Below, in pieces: positions 12,933 through 13,220 of a DNA stretch of 13,220 nt (position 1 is its first letter; each line of letters starts with the position of its first letter). The position numbers were made by a program, and so were the translations under genes. The notes under the pieces are model-generated. The model was not told the DNA's origin, searched no databases, and worked only from the letters and a program-made list of their open reading frames with translations. The stretch is taken from assembly GCA_943359405.1 (NCBI GenBank), contig CALRHO010000017.1:1-13220 (forward strand), in the 5' to 3' direction. The DNA is from Candidatus Nomurabacteria bacterium (GTDB lineage Bacteria; Patescibacteriota; Minisyncoccia; Phycocordibacterales; UBA918).

Positions 12933-13220
12933 ATGTTATCACATTTTTTTAAAGCACCAGTAGCTATTTTTCTAATCTTTGGAGCATTTGTTGCTGGGGT
13001 GTTTGCAGTTTTGCTTTCGCCACTAAAACACGTCGCACTCCTTACCCCTACAATTTATGATGTCGGGGCAACGGACTTCTATGAAAGGTATAAAGATAAT
13101 CCCGATCAGTATGTCTTTATTGACGTCCGCCCAAGTGATGCCTACAATCGCGTTCATGCTGAAAACTCAATTAGTATGCCGCTGCACACCCTCTATGACG
13201 AATGGCGCAATCTTCCTAAA
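12933..13220 (+). CDS. Membrane-anchored rhodanese-like domain protein, partial
   Basis: The open frame runs from ATG 12933 to the right edge (96 codons). The N-terminus has a hydrophobic segment at about 9-28 (PVAIFLIFGAFVAGVFAVLL) that should act as a signal anchor or signal peptide. From about residue 41 the pattern is that of a rhodanese domain: a conserved start (YDVGATDFYERY) and VFIDVRPSDAYNRVHAENSI at 61-80, which is the family's DVRxxxEYxxGHIxGA region with AEN in place of GHI. The active-site Cys loop lies outside the window, so sulfur transfer activity cannot be judged. It would sit outside the membrane. It is divergent from the fusion gene. Open frame and motif make the call fairly safe. 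Confidence 0.8.
   Translation, partial: MLSHFFKAPVAIFLIFGAFVAGVFAVLLSPLKHVALLTPTIYDVGATDFYERYKDNPDQYVFIDVRPSDAYNRVHAENSISMPLHTLYDEWRNLPK

Overview
The window looks like a chromosomal piece of a Patescibacteria (CPR) bacterium, most like the Parcubacteria group. This is an inference. It rests on the mix of a short-leader pseudopilin, a MacA-like adaptor with a Cys-containing insert, near-leaderless promoters beside a few strong Shine-Dalgarno sites, a rare tRNA-Ile with anticodon UAU, and no operon typical of a well-studied phylum. TGA is an ordinary stop here, so this is not an SR1/Gracilibacteria code. The GcrA-like regulator would on its own suggest Alphaproteobacteria, but the other genes do not.

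Left part (1-5762), all on the minus strand. An export operon comes first: a MacA/HlyD-type adaptor followed 11 bases later by an FtsX/MacB-type ABC permease that runs off the left edge. Then come a GspG-like pseudopilin, a small single-span membrane protein, tRNA-Ile(UAU) with its own promoter, and full-length recG.

Middle part (5763-8855), on the plus strand and divergent from recG. A GcrA-family regulator has a clear promoter and ribosome binding site and is followed by two consecutive hairpins, the second terminator-like. A short-form malic enzyme with a lysine-rich N-terminal tail comes next. A delta-9-type fatty acid desaturase with all three histidine boxes follows and ends in a textbook rho-independent terminator.

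Right part (8856-13220). A plus-strand pair encodes a YcaO-domain protein (484 aa) and, 9 bases later, a SagB-type FMN dehydrogenase (238 aa). This is the core of an azoline/azole RiPP pathway (TOMM type), but no E1-like partner and no convincing precursor peptide are visible. Meeting it tail to tail, with a 12-base overlap of the coding ends, is a minus-strand gene for an unusual fusion: an orotate-phosphoribosyltransferase-like domain followed by a PQQ-type beta-propeller. A divergent membrane-anchored rhodanese-like gene runs off the right edge. The YcaO-SagB pair facing the phosphoribosyltransferase-propeller fusion is the best candidate here for an undescribed system. Any functional link between them is inference from position only.
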